Source: JBAZKV01 sp964443545 (GTDB taxonomy: Bacteria; Margulisbacteria; WOR-1; JAKLHX01; JBAZKV01). Taken from it: a stretch of DNA of 64,000 nt. The stretch spans positions 1-64,000 of the forward strand of contig CAYUCV010000001.1 in assembly GCA_964443545.1 (NCBI GenBank). Direction: 5' to 3'. This document shows positions 48,235-57,134 of this stretch, one piece after another. Each line of letters starts with the position of its first letter. The first letter of the stretch is position 1. A program made the position numbers and the translations under genes. The notes under the pieces were generated by a model. The model ran no database searches. It had not been told where the DNA came from and saw only the letters and a list, made by a program, of their open reading frames with translations.

Positions 48235-49072
48235 CATTCTCAAACCTTTTGAACCAGGTCAGCTGCCTTTTAGCAAAATTGCGCGTTTTTTGTTTGATGA
48301 GCCCCGTCATTTCATCAAGTCCGTATTTTCCTTCAAGATATCCTATGGTCTCTTTATATCCCAGTGCCTGCAGGGAATTGAGGTCTTTGGTATAACCTTT
48401 ATCCAGCAAAGATCTCACCTCATCAATAAGACCGTCGCTCATCATTTTGTCGACGCGGGCACTGATGCGGTCATAGAGCAGATGTCTATCCATAGTCAGG
48501 CAGAGCAGCCGGAGGGGCAGACGGCCGTCTGCCCTTACCCGTTTTACCTGCAGTTTTGATATCGGCACCCCCGTCTGTTCATACACCTCCAGGGCCCGGA
48601 CGATGCGTTTTTTGTCGTTCTTATCTATCTTTTTGGCCGCGTCGGCATCTACATCCTGCAATTTCTTGTGGAGGTCCTCGGTCTCCATTTTTGACAATCT
48701 TTCTCTTATCTTTTCATTCTTTGCCGCGATAGGGAAGGAGTAGCCGTTGATGAAGGCGTTCAGATATAACCCTGTGCCCCCCACGATCATGGGGGTCTTT
48801 CCTTTTTCTCTGATCTCCCGGATAAGACGGTTCGACCTCTGAATAAAATCAGATACGGTCCATTCTTTATCTGGATCAACAATATCTATAAGATGATGAG
48901 GAATCTTTTTCCTTTGTTCTTTTGTGGGTTTGGCGGTGCCGATGTCCATATAGCGGTAGACCTGCATGGAATCGGCCGAGATTATTTCGCCGTTGATCTG
49001 CTTTGCCAGTTCTATCGAAAGGTTTGTTTTGCCTGAGGCGGTGGGGCCAAAGATCAGAACAGTTTCGTTCAT
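48134..49072 (-). CDS. miaA: tRNA dimethylallyltransferase
   Basis: A 312-residue MiaA, which prenylates A37 of tRNAs reading UNN codons. LIFGPTASGKTNLSIELA (P-loop, 6-23), EIISADSMQVYRYMDIGTAKPTKEQ (near 30-54), HHLIDIVDP, GGTGLYLNAFINGY and the FAKRQLTWFKR segment (near 270) are present. The family usually ends soon after the tryptophan segment; here about 25 more residues run on through the 3' end of rlmD on the other strand. Its ATG overlaps the YugP stop by four bases. Confidence 0.94.
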   Translation of the reverse strand: MNETVLIFGPTASGKTNLSIELAKQINGEIISADSMQVYRYMDIGTAKPTKEQRKKIPHHLIDIVDPDKEWTVSDFIQRSNRLIREIREKGKTPMIVGGTGLYLNAFINGYSFPIAAKNEKIRERLSKMETEDLHKKLQDVDADAAKKIDKNDKKRIVRALEVYEQTGVPISKLQVKRVRADGRLPLRLLCLTMDRHLLYDRISARVDKMMSDGLIDEVRSLLDKGYTKDLNSLQALGYKETIGYLEGKYGLDEMTGLIKQKTRNFAKRQLTWFKRFENVTWIDAPRTQYEPSEGTYPPAGSLLSCIFRKTT

Positions 49073-49746
49073 CTCCTTGAATCGCGCAGGACAAGCAGCC
49101 TCAAAAGCTGCGCCACGGCCATCGCGGTTGCGGCAACATAGGTTAGAGCGGCCGCATTAAGCACCTTTTTTGCCTGGTTTGCTTCTTCCGCGGACAGATA
49201 GCCGCTTTCTGTCATCATCGCATATGCCCTTTTGCTGGCATTGAACTCGACCGGCAGGGTAATAACAGTAAAAACTACCGCCAGCGAAAAAAGGATTATG
49301 CCGGCATCCATAAGAGGGCCGATAGCAAAGATCAGTCCGATAAAGAACAGCGGGATGGAAAGCTGCGAGCCCAGGCTTGACACGGGGACCAGGGCAGAAC
49401 GGAACTTGAGCGGCAGATAGGCTTTTGAGTCCTGGACCGCATGTCCTACCTCGTGGGCCACTACTCCCAGCGCTGCCACGGATGAGCCGCCGTAGACCGA
49501 AGAGGACAGGTTAAGGGTCTTGTCCCTGGGGTCATAATTGTCAGAAAGGTGCCCATCCGTCTGTTTAACCAAAACATTCCCGAGGCCACTTCTGTCAAGC
49601 AGGTTCTTTGCAAATTGCTGTCCGGAAAGCCCCGAGCCGGACATGACCTTGGAGTATTTTGCAAAAGTGGAGCTGACCTTATACTGAGCGTATAGGGCCA
49701 GTATCATGGCCGGGAACAGAAAAAGCAGCGTCCAATCGTGGAACAT
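49069..49746 (-). CDS. YugP-family zinc metallopeptidase (membrane)
   Basis: A 225-residue membrane protein of the YugP family. HEVGHAVQ (near 97-104) is the zinc-binding HExxH; a further E downstream (EFNASKRA, near 178) fits the third ligand. Helices are found at about 5-23, 120-165 and 190-215. Role and substrates are unknown. A TATAAT box ends eight bases before the ATG, so it probably starts a near-leaderless transcript continuing into miaA. Confidence 0.85.
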   Translation of the reverse strand: MFHDWTLLFLFPAMILALYAQYKVSSTFAKYSKVMSGSGLSGQQFAKNLLDRSGLGNVLVKQTDGHLSDNYDPRDKTLNLSSSVYGGSSVAALGVVAHEVGHAVQDSKAYLPLKFRSALVPVSSLGSQLSIPLFFIGLIFAIGPLMDAGIILFSLAVVFTVITLPVEFNASKRAYAMMTESGYLSAEEANQAKKVLNAAALTYVAATAMAVAQLLRLLVLRDSRR

Positions 49747-49754
49747 GATAGATA

Positions 49755-49760
49755 ATTATA
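49755..49760 (-). promoter_or_regulatory. -10 box of the YugP gene
   Basis: TATAAT on the minus strand with eight bases to the ATG at 49746; no ribosome site between. Confidence 0.45.
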
Positions 49761-49768
49761 ACACGGCC

Positions 49769-50368
49769 TTAATCCCTGGCAAATCCTATCTTTCCTTTAG
49801 GTTTTTCCTCTTCCTTTATGATCTGCCGGATGGCGTTGAATATGCTTATGATATCGGCATCGTGGTGCTCATATTTGTGTTCAAGCTCATTCAGCTTTTG
49901 TTCAAACTCTTTATTTTTTGAGACCATTTGCCGCAATTTGACAAAAGCCCTCATGATCACGATATTTACAATAATAGCCCTATCGCTGTTCAGGATACCA
50001 GATAACATGGCAATGCCCTGTTCTGTAAAAACATAGGGAAAATAGCGTCTGCCTCCGGGTTTTGAGGTCGCAGAATGCGACCTCAAGTTGGGTTCGATAC
50101 TTTCCAGTAATACAGACTCTTCTTTTGTTAGTTGGAACATAAAATCGGGAGGGAAGCGTTTAATGTTTCTTTTGACCCGTTCATTTAGCCGTTTTGTGGT
50201 TACCCCGTATAAGACAGCCAGATCCTTGTCTGTCATAACCTTTAGCCCCCTGATCATGAATATCTTCTTTTCTATGACTTCCGTCGGGACTATCTCCTTG
50301 CCGTCGGATTTTTCAACATGTTCCACACCCATTCCCTCCTCAATATGACGATAGTTGACTTCACTCAA
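49769..50368 (-). CDS. ORF6N-domain protein (paralogue 1)
   Basis: A 199-residue protein with an ORF6N domain (about 30-125), a DNA-binding module first known from phage antirepressor-type proteins. IEKKIFMIRGLKVMTDKDLAVLYGVTTKRLNERVKRN and FPYVFTEQGIAMLSGIL are the signature blocks. A helical C-terminal part ends with a KIGFARD-type tail shared by all three paralogues. It starts at a TTG overlapping the stop of the next paralogue by four bases; an ATG twelve codons in (MGVEHVEK) is an alternative. It is the last of three tandem copies. Confidence 0.85.
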   Translation of the reverse strand: MSEVNYRHIEEGMGVEHVEKSDGKEIVPTEVIEKKIFMIRGLKVMTDKDLAVLYGVTTKRLNERVKRNIKRFPPDFMFQLTKEESVLLESIEPNLRSHSATSKPGGRRYFPYVFTEQGIAMLSGILNSDRAIIVNIVIMRAFVKLRQMVSKNKEFEQKLNELEHKYEHHDADIISIFNAIRQIIKEEEKPKGKIGFARD

Positions 50369-50943
50369 TCCCTGGCAAATCCGATCTTTCTTTTCGGTTT
50401 TTCCTCTTCTTTCATGAGCTGCCGGATTGCGTTAAAAATGACCGTTATGTCTTCATCAATCCGGCCTATCTTATGTTCGAGCTCATGCAGCTTCTGTTCA
50501 ACTTCCTTATGTGTTGATATTATCCTGCGGAGCTTAACAAAGATCCTCATTATTGCGATATTCATTCGGACCGCTCTTTTGCTTCTCAGTATGCTGGAAA
50601 GCATGGCTATGCCCTGTTCCGTAAAAGCGTAAGGAAGTGACCCGCCAAAATACTTTATATGTGGTATCACATTTTGTGATACCAGTGAATCGGCCTCGGA
50701 TCTGCTGAGCTTGAAAGCGAAGTCATAAGGGAATCTGTCTAAATTCCTTTTTACGGCCTGGTTCAGGGCTATCGTCCTTACCCCGTAAAGCAAGGCCAGA
50801 TGGGAGCTTAGTATTACCTTTTGTCCCCTGATCAGTAAGATCCGGTTTTCTATGATCTCCGAAGGGACCAGAGCCTTTTTGTTGGAATTTTCATCATAGC
50901 CCACAATTATTACCTCGATTATTAGGCCATTATTGCCTGGCAA
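50365..50943 (-). CDS. ORF6N-domain protein (paralogue 2)
   Basis: A 192-residue ORF6N protein. IENRILLIRGQKVILSSHLALLYGVRTIALNQAVKRN and LPYAFTEQGIAMLSSILRSKRA mark the domain; a coiled-coil segment (KEVEQKLHELEHKIGRIDED) and the KRKIGFARD tail follow. It is closest in length and tail to paralogue 1 and overlaps it by four bases, so the two are one transcription unit and probably arose by duplication. Function in this host unknown; regulation of mobile or defence genes is possible. Confidence 0.85.
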   Translation of the reverse strand: MPGNNGLIIEVIIVGYDENSNKKALVPSEIIENRILLIRGQKVILSSHLALLYGVRTIALNQAVKRNLDRFPYDFAFKLSRSEADSLVSQNVIPHIKYFGGSLPYAFTEQGIAMLSSILRSKRAVRMNIAIMRIFVKLRRIISTHKEVEQKLHELEHKIGRIDEDITVIFNAIRQLMKEEEKPKRKIGFARD

Positions 50944-50952
50944 AGAGGATAC

Positions 50953-51162
50953 ACAGCAATTCCGGCGCCAGCCTGCCGCGGGTAGGTAAGCTTCCGACTA
51001 GCCCTCTNNNNNNNNNNNNNNNNNNNNNNNNNNNNNNNNNNNNNNNNNNNNNNNNNNNNNNNNNNNNNNNNNNNNNNNNNNNNNNNNNNNNNNNNNNNNN
51101 NNNNNNNACAGCAATTCCGGCGCCAGCCTGCCGCGGGTAGGTAAGCTTCCGACTAGCCCTCT
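50953..51162. other. Assembly gap with duplicated 55-base ends
   Basis: 50953-51007 equals 51108-51162, around 100 N. Collapsing it leaves about 75 bases between paralogues 2 and 3, with nothing recognisable. If the ORF6N repeats confused the assembler, further copies could be missing here. Confidence 0.9.
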
Positions 51163-51173
51163 GGGGAAAACTG

Positions 51174-51686
51174 CTAATCCCTCAAAAACCCGATCTTGTA
51201 TTTAGATCTCTCTTTTTCACGCAGCATTTCTCTCAGTGCGTCAAAAACGATCTTGAATTGGACATCGTATTTCTTCTCCATTTTTTCGATCTTTCTTTTA
51301 AGATCGGAGTGGGAAAAGAGCATTTCTCTCCATTTTGTGAATATTCTCATAATTTGGATATTGACCTGGATTGCCCGAGGACTCTTTAACACACTAGATA
51401 GCATTGCTATCCCCTGTTCAGTAAATACATATGGCAGGTATTTAATATTGCTGCCCTGTTTTTTCAAGGTCACAATTTGTGACCTTGAATTGTAAGCTTC
51501 TTCCTTGGTCAGGCGGAACATAAAATCTTCAGGGAACCGCTCAATATTACGCTTAACTGCCTGGTTTAATGACCTGGTCGGCACCTGATATAACACTGCC
51601 AGATCCGCGGCAAGCATCACTTTTTTGCCTCGAACATAAAAGATCTTGTTCTCTATTCTTTCTGAAGGGATTAATGAATTTGGCAT
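51174..51686 (-). CDS. ORF6N-domain protein (paralogue 3)
   Basis: A 170-residue ORF6N protein. IENKIFYVRGKKVMLAADLAVLYQVPTRSLNQAVKRN and LPYVFTEQGIAMLSSVLKSPRA give the domain (about 8-110); the C-terminal helical region ends YKIGFLRD, matching the other two. It lacks their extra N-terminal 15-20 residues. It lies 91 bases after the restriction-modification gene on the same strand. Confidence 0.85.
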   Translation of the reverse strand: MPNSLIPSERIENKIFYVRGKKVMLAADLAVLYQVPTRSLNQAVKRNIERFPEDFMFRLTKEEAYNSRSQIVTLKKQGSNIKYLPYVFTEQGIAMLSSVLKSPRAIQVNIQIMRIFTKWREMLFSHSDLKRKIEKMEKKYDVQFKIVFDALREMLREKERSKYKIGFLRD

Positions 51687-51777
51687 GGCTCACCCCCTTT
51701 TCCCGTGTTTGTAGCAATTTTCCCGCCAGGAGAAGAGGGAGGAGTGTGAAGCTGGAGAAGCCGGTATAGAATATAGG

Positions 51778-54700
51778 TTAAGGTGTTGGGGCTATCTTGT
51801 CGATTTCCTTCATTATTCTGTCTGTTTCGGTAAGCGCTACTATGATCTTTTGATAATGCTCGATGTCCGCGTTGGTTAATTTGCGGCCTTTCCGGTCTTT
51901 GAGCCACTTTTGCGCCGGCTGATAGCCGCCTATATAAAAGTTCCACGCGATCTCCGGGACCTTGCCAAAATACTGCTCTTTATTGATGAATACTTTTCCG
52001 TCTTTATAAAGGACTTTTTCAACCGTGTCCGGGCCGGAGGCGGGATATGTGGTTATGAATTTATTGACTATGGGGTCTTCAAGCAGATGCAGCCCGCGCA
52101 ACTGCGCTCCCAATTTAACAAGAGCCTTGAAGGTTTTGGCGTCTTTGGGGTAGGGCACGCGGGGAAAGTCGATTTTTAAGAACTCTTTATACTTTGTCCT
52201 GTAGCTTGGCGAATGCAGAACGGCATAAATATAATCAAAAATATCCTCAGGCGAAACCTTTCCGGTGGTCTTTTCTATCTCATCGACTATCTCTTTTTTG
52301 AGATTTGGAGTACGGGAGCCGTCTTCGGAATAGAGATAAAGAGGGAAAACTGACATGGAATCACCCGCGGTATCTAATAAATGTCGGTCACTAATTGTGC
52401 GAGAAACAAAAAAGTAGCCAGAGCTTAACTGCCTATTTTTAGATGTAAGTTGAAAAGCTATATTATTTTTAAATAAATGTCTCATTATTTCGGATCTAGG
52501 TCTTTGAAATACGCCCTCGCTATTAGGAGAATAAAGGGTGTATCTTATATCAAATGGTCTGTAGGAAATTGGAGAGTATTCCCCAATAATATTCTCAATG
52601 TCTTTTCTGACTTGAAAAACATTTTTCTGGTTTGTTTGATATTTTTGGGATATTTCCTGATCAGAAAGCCTATCAAAACAAGAACGAAGTTCTTTTATGT
52701 CGTCTATAGAATACCTTATTATAAAATCATCTTTTGCAGTAGCAGAACCAGAAGCCCATTTTTGAAAAAGGTTAGGCATGCCAAAATATTTCTTGTATTC
52801 ATTTTCCGATTCAAAGTCCCTTGCTATAAAAAAGTAATTTGGTTCTGAATAAACAATCTTTTTCCATTTGATACTCTGAATATCGCTTTTGTTGAGCGCT
52901 TTAAATTTTTCTTCCCTTGTGCCGTAAAGCTCTGCGTGGTGAACAATCCCAAAACCTTTATTCTTACTCTCTTTACGAACAAATATGGAAATTCCCACGC
53001 CCTGTTGAATATCAAATACATTTACATCTTTATTGCCGTCAGGTGCTTTTTCCTTCTTTTTTGAGTTTCCATGGAGATCAAGAATATAGATGTCGTCAAA
53101 TGTTTCAAGCAGGTGCTTTCTCATCTGTCTGTGTATCGACCCATCTAAAAAAGAGTTGTTTGTTATCATTGCAACAATGCCGCTGCCATTCTTTTCTATA
53201 AAATGTTCTGCTAAACGGATAAATTTTATGTAGTCATCTGAAAGTGGTTGAATATTTCTTTCGTTAAGTCCTTTCTTATACTCCTTTATAAGGTTTGATA
53301 TCCATTCCCCTTTATTTGAAGAACTGACGCTGTACGGAGGGTTTCCGATGACGACCATGATAGGCGTTTTTGTTTTTATGATCATGGCCTCTTTGGATTC
53401 CTGGGCGATGCTTTCGGCAAAGCCAAATCCCGTGAACAGGGCTTCCTGCGCGATGCCTTCTTCAAGGGAGTTTGTAAGATAGATGCCAAGTCTGCGGTGA
53501 AATTTCCAAAATCCGGTTTCTTTGAAAGCCATGCTTAACTTGAGGTGCGCTATCGTATAAGGGGCCATCATAAGTTCAAAGCCGTGCAGCCTGGGAAGCA
53601 GGTCGTTGTGGACATAAGCCGGCCATCTGCCTTTTTGCCCGTTCTTTAACAAACGCTGATAGATGGAGCGGATAACAGCGCTGATAAAAGTTCCCGTTCC
53701 GGCGGCGGGATCAAGCACCTGCACGCGGTGAACGCCGGAGGAAGTTTTTGAGGTGTCGGACAGGCCGCCGGAAAGACCGAAATCTTTTTCAAGTATATGA
53801 TCAACCGCGCGGACGATAAATCTGACTACCGGAAGCGGCGTATAGAAAGCCCCCATCTTTTTGCGCAGCTGCGGATCATATTCTTTTAAGAAATCTTCAT
53901 AAAAATGTATTACGGGATCTTCGCCCTTTATATATTCGCGCATAAGTTCCGTGACATTGGCGTGAGAAAAAACCTCGCAAAGCTCGTCAACAATGGGCTC
54001 AAGCCGCTTATCAAATCTGGGCCCCACAATATGGTCAAAAAAGTCCTGCAGGAGCGGATTCGAGTCGGGAACAAGGTCGCGCGCTTCCTGGCGTGAAAAG
54101 GTTTCGGGCGTCTTGTCATTATGTCTTGCCACAAACAGGCCGTAGACAAGCGTCTGCGCGTACATGTCCGCAAAGGCCTCGTGCGTCAGGTCGTGGACAA
54201 GAAGTTTTTTGAAAGTTTCATAGAGCTTAAGAATGTCGGCATTCTTTTCGGATTCAATTGAAAGAAAATGCCTAACGTTTTCCCTTATCCTCTGCGCTTT
54301 GCCTCCCATTATCTTTGAAAGATGCTCGCCGGATTTGATGGGCTCCTTATGAGAGCGCGCAAAGTCAAGAAGGGTCTTTGAAAGATGCTCGTAACTGCCG
54401 GGGATAGGCGTGATGGCCCTGTTTTTTAGGTCGTATTGCGCTATCCTGACCGGCTCACCGTATTTGATGCCGTTCCTGTAAAAACGGAACTCTACATAAT
54501 CCGTCAGGACCAAATTGGCATACCCGAAATATCTTGCCATCTGTTCGGACTTTTCTATCTTGTCCAGCGAGACGCCGATATCCTTAGTTTCTATATACAA
54601 AATGGGGATCTGCCCTTTATGCACAATAAAATCAGGCCGGTTCCCTTCCCTGGCCCTGGGGTCATGGGCTATGCTTTTAACTTTGATCTCGTTAAAGATG

Positions 54701-54807
54701 TTGTTCAGGAGAGTCTCAAAATCGGAGCGGTAGCCCATCTCACTTGTTTCTTCTCTGGAAAATTTGGCGGAGACGGACCGGACGTATTTATCAAAGGCCT
54801 CTTTCAT
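51778..54807 (-). CDS. Type IIG/ISP-like restriction-modification enzyme
   Basis: A single polypeptide of 1009 residues. The N-terminus has a PD-(D/E)xK-type nuclease (RPDFIV and LYIETKD, about 55-80). A helical linker leads to an N6-adenine methyltransferase: motif I VLDPAAGTGTFISAVI (near 358) and motif IV VIGNPPYSVS (near 485). The C-terminal half resembles the target-recognition domain of type ISP enzymes (YRPFDIRYTLY, FPLYLY, SPEDIFDYIYAVLHSPSYR, LKIDFPRVPYP). No helicase motifs are found, so it is more like type IIG than true ISP. MKEAFDKYVRS is taken as start; a TTG 12 codons earlier is less likely. No separate specificity gene. Confidence 0.85.
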   Translation of the reverse strand: MKEAFDKYVRSVSAKFSREETSEMGYRSDFETLLNNIFNEIKVKSIAHDPRAREGNRPDFIVHKGQIPILYIETKDIGVSLDKIEKSEQMARYFGYANLVLTDYVEFRFYRNGIKYGEPVRIAQYDLKNRAITPIPGSYEHLSKTLLDFARSHKEPIKSGEHLSKIMGGKAQRIRENVRHFLSIESEKNADILKLYETFKKLLVHDLTHEAFADMYAQTLVYGLFVARHNDKTPETFSRQEARDLVPDSNPLLQDFFDHIVGPRFDKRLEPIVDELCEVFSHANVTELMREYIKGEDPVIHFYEDFLKEYDPQLRKKMGAFYTPLPVVRFIVRAVDHILEKDFGLSGGLSDTSKTSSGVHRVQVLDPAAGTGTFISAVIRSIYQRLLKNGQKGRWPAYVHNDLLPRLHGFELMMAPYTIAHLKLSMAFKETGFWKFHRRLGIYLTNSLEEGIAQEALFTGFGFAESIAQESKEAMIIKTKTPIMVVIGNPPYSVSSSNKGEWISNLIKEYKKGLNERNIQPLSDDYIKFIRLAEHFIEKNGSGIVAMITNNSFLDGSIHRQMRKHLLETFDDIYILDLHGNSKKKEKAPDGNKDVNVFDIQQGVGISIFVRKESKNKGFGIVHHAELYGTREEKFKALNKSDIQSIKWKKIVYSEPNYFFIARDFESENEYKKYFGMPNLFQKWASGSATAKDDFIIRYSIDDIKELRSCFDRLSDQEISQKYQTNQKNVFQVRKDIENIIGEYSPISYRPFDIRYTLYSPNSEGVFQRPRSEIMRHLFKNNIAFQLTSKNRQLSSGYFFVSRTISDRHLLDTAGDSMSVFPLYLYSEDGSRTPNLKKEIVDEIEKTTGKVSPEDIFDYIYAVLHSPSYRTKYKEFLKIDFPRVPYPKDAKTFKALVKLGAQLRGLHLLEDPIVNKFITTYPASGPDTVEKVLYKDGKVFINKEQYFGKVPEIAWNFYIGGYQPAQKWLKDRKGRKLTNADIEHYQKIIVALTETDRIMKEIDKIAPTP

Positions 54808-54870
54808 ACAGTATATTCTATTAGAATACTTGAGCGGATGCAATGATCGACATGGCGGTTTATAGATAAC

Positions 54871-54930
54871 CCGACCTTAAAAGGTCGGCCCCATTGGGAT
54901 GGGAAACCGGAGCCGAACCTTTAGGTTCGG
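54871..54930. repeat. Two perfect palindromes upstream of the restriction-modification gene
   Basis: CCGACCTT-AA-AAGGTCGG (54871-54888) and CCGAACCT-TT-AGGTTCGG (54913-54930) are two eight-base-pair hairpins 24 bases apart, with similar but different arms. They lie between mgtC (its 3' end) and the restriction-modification start and could be terminators, binding sites or a REP-like pair. No T-run follows. Confidence 0.5.
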
Positions 54931-54944
54931 GCATTAATGAGTGG

Positions 54945-55376
54945 CTACTCTTCCTTATCGCTTCTAATATACTTCTTCTCAATCCCGCGCAGAACTTCAA
55001 GAACTATAAGGGCGATCAGGGTTGAAACAAGCGAGGCTGAATAAAACCCTGCGCCGACGGCAAGTCCTATCGCCGAAGCTACCCAGATGGAGGCCGCCGT
55101 TGTAAGCCCTCTGACGGTTCCCTGCGATTGTATTATCGTTCCGGCCCCAAGAAATCCAATGCCGGTTACCACCTGCGCCGCGATGCGTCCGGGATCTGAC
55201 CCCGGGAAAGCTAATGACATGTAGATGGAAAGCTGCATAAGAAGGGTCGATCCGACACATACAAGAGTGTGGGTGCGCAGACCCGCGGCTTTTTTATCCC
55301 TCTCCCTGACAAACCCGATGACTCCGCCGAGAAAAGCCGAAAGAACAAGCTGCAACCCGATCATAAGTTCATTCAT
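54945..55376 (-). CDS. MgtC/SapB-family membrane protein
   Basis: A 143-residue membrane protein with four helices. LSAFLGGVIGFVRERDKKAAGLRTHTLVCVGSTLLM (about 13-48) and GAGTIIQSQGTVRGLTTAASIWVASAIGLAVGAGFY (about 76-111) are the family signature. MgtC proteins support growth in low magnesium or inside host cells, and others modulate F-type ATPase; the function here is open. Its ATG overlaps the leuD stop by one base, so it is the last gene of a TPR-leuC-leuD-mgtC unit. Confidence 0.9.
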   Translation of the reverse strand: MNELMIGLQLVLSAFLGGVIGFVRERDKKAAGLRTHTLVCVGSTLLMQLSIYMSLAFPGSDPGRIAAQVVTGIGFLGAGTIIQSQGTVRGLTTAASIWVASAIGLAVGAGFYSASLVSTLIALIVLEVLRGIEKKYIRSDKEE

Positions 55377-55879
55377 TACAGTTTGAATCCCCCGTGTTTC
55401 TTAAAATGTTCCACCAGGCCCCCGTCTGACAGCAGAGTTTGCATTGTGGGAGGAAAAGGCTTTATTTTAATATCCTTGTTCTTTGTTTTGTTCTTCAATA
55501 TGCCGTTATCAAGGTCGATCTCAAGCTCATCACCGTCAGAAATTTGGTCTGTATCGCATTCGACAAGAGGAAGACCAAGATTAAAACAGTTCCTGTAAAA
55601 AATGCGGGCAAAGGATTTGGCTATTACCGCGGAAATTCCCGCGTATTTTATGGCCATCGGGGCCTGCTCGCGCGAAGAACCGCAGCCAAAGTTGGTCCCG
55701 GCCACAAGAAAATCGCCTTTTTTAACTTTTGAATAGAATTCAGGGTCCAGGTCTTCCATCACATGCTTGGCAAGTTCATACGGGTCCTGGATCTTAAATT
55801 TGTACCTGCCGGAAATAATGTAATCGGTGTTAATATCGTTTTCCTGTTTTAGTTTGCGCGAAAATCCAAGTAGTTTCAT
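55376..55879 (-). CDS. leuD: 3-isopropylmalate dehydratase small subunit (LeuD/HacB type)
   Basis: A 167-residue small subunit of the isopropylmalate isomerase/homoaconitase family. NTDYIISGRY at the N-terminus, GTNFGCGSSREQAPMAI (near 62-78) and AKSFARIFYRNCFNLGLPLVE (near 87-107) are diagnostic. It is the short, archaeal-like form. Together with LeuC it isomerises 2- to 3-isopropylmalate in leucine synthesis; homoaconitate or methylmalate are possible substrates for this subgroup. One base separates it from leuC. Confidence 0.92.
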   Translation of the reverse strand: MKLLGFSRKLKQENDINTDYIISGRYKFKIQDPYELAKHVMEDLDPEFYSKVKKGDFLVAGTNFGCGSSREQAPMAIKYAGISAVIAKSFARIFYRNCFNLGLPLVECDTDQISDGDELEIDLDNGILKNKTKNKDIKIKPFPPTMQTLLSDGGLVEHFKKHGGFKL

Positions 55880-55880
55880 A

Positions 55881-57134
55881 TTACAGATATCTCCTGGGGT
55901 CGGCTATCTTTCCTTCTATAACGGAAGCTGCAACCGTAGCAGGGGAGGCAAGGAAGATCTCCGCCTTAGTATTTCCCATCCTGCCCTTAAAATTCCTGTT
56001 AGCCGTAGAAATAGCTTTTTCCCCATCGGAAGGGACCCCGTTATGTGTCCCCACGCACGGGCCGCAGCCCGGTGTTACGAAAACTCCTCCGGCTTCGATT
56101 ATCGTTTCTACAATCCCCTTCTTCATTGCATCCAAAAAGATCTGTTTTGAAGCAGGGGCAACAATGAGTCTCGAGTTTTTATTAACTTTTTTACCTTTAA
56201 GCACGCTTGCCGCGATCTCAAGGTCTTCAAGCCTGCCGTTCGTGCAGGTCCCGATGAATCCCTGCTGGATCTGCGTCCCTTCAACTTCTTCAATGGGCGC
56301 AAAATTGTCAACGGTATGAGGTTTGGCAACCATCGGGGTCAGTTTTGAAACATCATATTCCTTTACCTGCGCAAATACCGCATCCTTATCGGATTCTACC
56401 CGGGCAGGGGTCCTTTTTGAATGGTTTTTTACCCATTCAAGTGCTTTCTTGTCGGCTCTCATCAGGCCGGACTTTGCTCCCATCTCTATTGCCATATTGG
56501 ACATTGTAAATCTTGCGTCCACCGAAAGATCGTCTATCGCGCCGCCGACAAATTCGGAAGCCATATAAGTGGCCCCGTCGGCCCTCATATCCCCGATGAT
56601 CTTAAGTATCAGGTCTTTTGAATAGACCCCTTTCGGCCACTTACCGTTAACCACGAACTGAATGGTCTGGGGGACCTTGAACCAAAGCTTTCCCGATATC
56701 ATCCCGGCGGCAAGGTCCGTTGAACCTATGCCCGTAGAGAACACATTGATCGCCCCGTAGGTGCAGGTGTGCGAATCTGCGCCTATAACAAGGTCTCCCG
56801 GCACCACATGTCCCATTTCCGGGGTTAGCTGGTGGCATACGCCGCAGCCGATGTCATAAAGTTTGATGCCGTATTTTGAAGTGAATTCCCTGATCTTTTT
56901 GTGTATGGCAGAAACACCTTCGTTCGGCGACGGACTGCTGTGGTCTATTATGATGGCGATCTTTTTGGGGTCAAATACCCTTTTGCCCCCCATCTTGTTG
57001 AACACATCAATCGCAACGCCGGAAGTGCCGTCCTGGCCTATCATAAAATCAAGATCGGCAATGACTATGTCCCCGGCTTTTGCGTCTTTTCCGCTGTGAT
57101 TTGAAAGTATCTTTTCCGCTATGGTCCTGCCCAT
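55881..57134 (-). CDS. leuC: 3-isopropylmalate dehydratase large subunit (LeuC/HacA type)
   Basis: A 417-residue iron-sulfur dehydratase. GADSHTCTYGAINVFSTGIGSTDLA (near 118-142), QQGFIGTCTNGRLEDLEIAA (near 295) and GCGPCVGTHNGVPSDGE (near 362) hold the cluster cysteines. The size is that of the short LeuC/HacA subgroup also found in archaea. Its ATG shares one base with the stop of the upstream TPR-like gene. leuABC partners are not in the window. Confidence 0.93.
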   Translation of the reverse strand: MGRTIAEKILSNHSGKDAKAGDIVIADLDFMIGQDGTSGVAIDVFNKMGGKRVFDPKKIAIIIDHSSPSPNEGVSAIHKKIREFTSKYGIKLYDIGCGVCHQLTPEMGHVVPGDLVIGADSHTCTYGAINVFSTGIGSTDLAAGMISGKLWFKVPQTIQFVVNGKWPKGVYSKDLILKIIGDMRADGATYMASEFVGGAIDDLSVDARFTMSNMAIEMGAKSGLMRADKKALEWVKNHSKRTPARVESDKDAVFAQVKEYDVSKLTPMVAKPHTVDNFAPIEEVEGTQIQQGFIGTCTNGRLEDLEIAASVLKGKKVNKNSRLIVAPASKQIFLDAMKKGIVETIIEAGGVFVTPGCGPCVGTHNGVPSDGEKAISTANRNFKGRMGNTKAEIFLASPATVAASVIEGKIADPRRYL

